The notes below the pieces were generated by a model. That model ran no database searches and was not told the origin of the DNA. It saw only the letters and a list, made by a program, of their open reading frames with translations. Below, one piece after another: positions 5,932 through 7,746 of a stretch of DNA of 7,746 nt. The translations under genes and the position numbers were made by a program. Origin of the DNA: Candidatus Omnitrophota bacterium (lineage in GTDB: Bacteria > Omnitrophota > Gorgyraeia > Gygaellales > Profunditerraquicolaceae); the NCBI GenBank assembly GCA_017995695.1, contig JAGOIJ010000073.1, positions 1 through 7,746 of the forward strand. The letters are read 5' to 3'. Position 1 is the first letter of the stretch, and the number at the start of each line of letters is the position of its first letter.

Positions 5932-5968
5932 TATTGAGTATTGAGTATTGAGTATTGAGTATTGAGTA
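5931..5968. repeat. Tandem heptamer repeat (GTATTGA) x5
   Basis: Five perfect copies of GTATTGA (5931-5965) plus a partial GTA. The array starts at the last base of the GGDEF stop codon and fills most of the 48-bp gap before the convergent gene that ends at 5980. Because each unit contains TGA and 7 is not a multiple of 3, the plus strand has stops in all three frames within three units. Confidence 0.95.
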
Positions 5969-5979
5969 AATAGAAAAAC

Positions 5980-6198
5980 CTACCGAGGGAACAACGGAAT
6001 CGCGGGAGTTAAAACAAGCCGACCAGCGGTCTTCTGCTCTTTAATTTCTTTAGCTTTCTCTGGCGTAAAAGGCGTAGACTCACCCTGAGTACGGATAGGC
6101 GGCTGTTGGCTCAAAACCTGCGAAACAACAAGGGTAACGCCTCCTACCGCAACTAATGTAACTACCAATATTATCAACATCTTAGCTTTATTGTTCAT
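5980..6198 (-). CDS. Small single-pass membrane protein, function unknown
   Basis: 72 residues with no family that I recognise. MNNKAK is followed by one hydrophobic helix at about 7-28, then a proline- and charge-containing tail (QQPPIRTQG, later FTPEKAKEIKEQKTAGR). The layout suggests a bitopic protein or an uncleaved signal anchor with an exported tail of about 44 residues. AGGAGA (6209-6204) lies 5 nt upstream of the ATG, and a promoter-like pair precedes it, which makes the gene credible despite its size. It is convergent with the GGDEF gene and lies downstream of the sugar transferase on the same strand, separated by 62 bp. A functional link with either neighbour is not shown. Confidence 0.65.
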   Translation of the reverse strand: MNNKAKMLIILVVTLVAVGGVTLVVSQVLSQQPPIRTQGESTPFTPEKAKEIKEQKTAGRLVLTPAIPLFPR

Positions 6199-6215
6199 AG
6201 TTCTCTCCTAGTATA

Positions 6216-6244
6216 AGTATGCCATATAAATAGGCTTCTGTCAA
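6216..6244 (-). promoter_or_regulatory. Sigma70-like promoter of the small membrane protein
   Basis: A perfect TTGACA (6244-6239) is followed after 17 bp by CATACT (6221-6216, 4 of 6 matches). A TGG at 6224-6222 gives an extended -10 that may compensate. Transcription would start near 6209, leaving a short leader that begins at the ribosome binding site. The promoter falls after the stop codon of the sugar transferase. Confidence 0.55.
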
Positions 6245-6260
6245 CGCACTTCTTGAGCCC

Positions 6261-6881
6261 TTAGCGGGGCTTGCCTAGACGATCCCAGCGGCTATTAAGA
6301 CTAATCCAGGCAGATTGCAATATAAGCCTGCTATCCAGAATCAGACTTTGATGACGCACATACCAGAGATCATAGCGTATCTTCTTTTTATGAGGAATAG
6401 TCCTACGCGCGCAGACCTGGGCAACACCGGTCAATCCCGGTTTGACAGCGCAACGCCGCTTAAACAAATCAGATGCGGTGATATCATGGCGGGTGCCGTC
6501 ACCCTCCACTTCAATCTCATGCGGACGTAACGGCCGCGGCCCCACAAACGACATATCCCCCTTGAGTATATTAATCAACTGCGGCAACTCATCCATGGCG
6601 GTGTGGCGCAGAAACTTGCCGACCTTGGTAATCCGCGGATCGTCAAGGCGCGCCTGCACAGGGCCTAGCTTATCTTCTGCGTTCTTAATCATAGAGCGAA
6701 ATTTGTAACTCTGAAATATAACGCCCCCCTTGCCTATTCGTTCCTGTTGAAAAAAAACAGGAAACCCATCTTCAAGTAGTATGGCAAAAGCAAAAAGACA
6801 GGCAAACGGAAAAAAGAAAAATGCCCCCATTAAAGCAAGCGCATAATCGAGCGCTCTTTTCACGATTTCTTGCAACGACAT
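6261..6881 (-). CDS. Undecaprenyl-phosphate sugar phosphotransferase (Bac_transf family, PglC-like size)
   Basis: Expected to transfer a sugar-1-phosphate from a nucleotide sugar to undecaprenyl phosphate at the inner membrane, starting a repeat unit of a polysaccharide or glycan. The 206 residues cover only the catalytic domain of the monotopic phosphoglycosyltransferases; the extra N-terminal helices and Rossmann-like domain of the WbaP/WcaJ type are absent. One hydrophobic re-entrant helix lies at about 12-36. Motifs in order are QERIGKGGVIFQSYKFRSM (46-64), KVGKFLRHT (86-94), the catalytic Asp97-Glu98 in DELPQLINILKGDMS, GPRP (114-117) and KPGLTGVAQV (147-156). The family's closing segment YDLWYVRHQSLILDSRLI follows. 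Its ATG lies 22 nt inside the end of the glycosyltransferase gene, with AGGGGG (6894-6889) 7 nt upstream, so the two are translationally coupled. The sugar cannot be read from the sequence. Confidence 0.93.
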   Translation of the reverse strand: MSLQEIVKRALDYALALMGAFFFFPFACLFAFAILLEDGFPVFFQQERIGKGGVIFQSYKFRSMIKNAEDKLGPVQARLDDPRITKVGKFLRHTAMDELPQLINILKGDMSFVGPRPLRPHEIEVEGDGTRHDITASDLFKRRCAVKPGLTGVAQVCARRTIPHKKKIRYDLWYVRHQSLILDSRLILQSAWISLNSRWDRLGKPR

Positions 6882-7746
6882 ACGCTAGCCCCCTGTATTG
6901 CTAACACAATAACCAACGGCTCCATAAGCAGTGTATAACGCGGCACCGAAAACATCAAGCCATGAATCACGCTCACCAGGATAATCGGCCCCCACAGCAT
7001 GAGAAAATGAACCTTGTCGGTAAGAAAAAGTTTTCTACTGCCAACGATCCCTAAACACAATAACACAAAACGCAGCCCAATTAATAGTTGCTCTTTTGCG
7101 TTGCCTTTCTTTGAGAGAGGATATGGCCCCCAGAGTTCCCATAATGAATACGCCCTTTTGACAAACCATTCGCGCGGATTCTCCCGCAGGCCTTGCAGAT
7201 AAAACCTAAGCGCCGCACCAGCGTCTTTGTCGCGCATGATCTGCTTGGTCAAAGGAATCTTACCATCATCATAATAAATAGCATCGGAACGAGATTCTGC
7301 GCTGATAATCCAGTTAGTAGCAACATTGGTCGCTATAAACACCTTGCCAGTGTGCGCGTAATTAACCCCGATGATGGCAAGAAGAGGAATAGAAAAAACT
7401 ATTCCGTATACCAAGAGCCGTTTATGGTGTTTGGCGCGCATGAATACCGCAAGAGGCGCAAGAACAACAGGCAAACAAGTTAGGCGCGTTATCGTAGCCA
7501 CACCTAACATTAAAGCTGAAAGAAAACACGATAACCAAAAATTCTTGAAACAAACAAATAAGAAGATTGCTGCAGTCAGGAAAAACATCGCCGCCGTATC
7601 AGAACTTATATAGCGAACCCAGTTGATATGGTGCGGATACAAGGCAATAAGCGCCAACCCAGCGAGTGCTGCGTTTTTAGATTCAGTAATGGTAAGACTA
7701 AGCCGATACACAAACCAACAAGCCAACGTTGAAGCGACAATATTGA
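6860..7746 (-). CDS. PMT-type (GT39/PMT_2-like) membrane glycosyltransferase, C-terminal part, partial
   Basis: A multi-pass membrane glycosyltransferase of the kind that uses a polyprenyl-phosphate sugar donor. The frame is open to the window edge, about 295 residues, and the first part of the gene is missing; the apparent start near 7726 is an internal Leu (TTG) codon. The segment ALIALYPHHINWVRYISSD resembles the PMT_2 pattern in which a sugar-donor-binding loop follows a pair of helices. Several further hydrophobic helices follow, then a hydrophilic region (RDKDAGAALRFYLQGLRENPREW), and late helices with HGLMFSVPRYTLLMEPL. That ending, with an Arg-Tyr pair near the final helices, is common in these proteins. 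The N-terminal loop with the catalytic Asp lies outside the window. It overlaps the sugar transferase by 22 bp. Acceptor and sugar are unknown; a family such as GT83 is also possible. Confidence 0.8.
   Translation of the reverse strand, partial: NIVASTLACWFVYRLSLTITESKNAALAGLALIALYPHHINWVRYISSDTAAMFFLTAAIFLFVCFKNFWLSCFLSALMLGVATITRLTCLPVVLAPLAVFMRAKHHKRLLVYGIVFSIPLLAIIGVNYAHTGKVFIATNVATNWIISAESRSDAIYYDDGKIPLTKQIMRDKDAGAALRFYLQGLRENPREWFVKRAYSLWELWGPYPLSKKGNAKEQLLIGLRFVLLCLGIVGSRKLFLTDKVHFLMLWGPIILVSVIHGLMFSVPRYTLLMEPLVIVLAIQGASVCRCKKS

Noticed and set aside
6256..6271. AGCCC/GGGCT inverted repeat at the end of the sugar transferase gene as a terminator
   Set aside because: Only five base pairs, partly inside the coding sequence, and followed by CAAGAAG rather than a T tract.

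Overview
The window reads as bacterial chromosome of roughly 40-45% GC with tightly packed genes, most of them on the minus strand. A lipoprotein signal and an undecaprenyl-phosphate sugar transferase suggest a didermic, probably uncultured lineage. An Omnitrophota-like (PVC-side) organism is my guess, based on overall style: an HtpX carrying an EF-hand, a DUF1573 lipoprotein, long TPR membrane proteins and short dispersed intergenic repeats. No rRNA, tRNA, CRISPR array, IS element or phage gene is visible, and nothing fixes the taxon.

Layout. 1-585 (minus) is the N-terminal part of lysyl-tRNA synthetase, cut by the window edge. It has a fully consensus sigma70 promoter placed so close to the ATG that the mRNA should be leaderless. 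586-753 is non-coding and also holds a terminator-like hairpin behind htpX. Next comes a minus-strand cluster, read from 4373 down to 754: a small four-helix membrane protein, a membrane-anchored TPR protein, a DUF1573 lipoprotein, and an HtpX-type M48 membrane protease with an EF-hand insert. The first three genes are 14-18 bp apart. htpX follows after a 75-bp gap. A related palindromic repeat sits just upstream of the first gene and just upstream of htpX.

The 232 bp between 4373 and 4606 is a divergent control region. A perfect 10-bp inverted repeat carries the -35 boxes of two back-to-back promoters, one for the minus-strand cluster and one for a plus-strand HAMP-GGDEF protein (4606-5931). 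The GGDEF motif is the variant GGDDF. Five tandem copies of a heptamer begin in its stop codon and fill much of the gap to a convergent small membrane protein gene (5980-6198). That small gene has its own promoter. The right end holds a surface-glycan pair: an undecaprenyl-phosphate sugar phosphotransferase (6261-6881) whose start overlaps the end of a PMT-type membrane glycosyltransferase (6860 to beyond 7746, partial).

How the parts may work together (inference): the central block looks like an envelope maintenance or signalling unit. A protease, a lipoprotein and a TPR scaffold are transcribed away from a membrane-bound c-di-GMP-type sensor, and the shared palindrome could let one dimeric regulator control both sides. 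The most interesting items are this symmetric divergent promoter, the leader repeat shared by two genes, the EF-hand HtpX, and the leaderless lysS.
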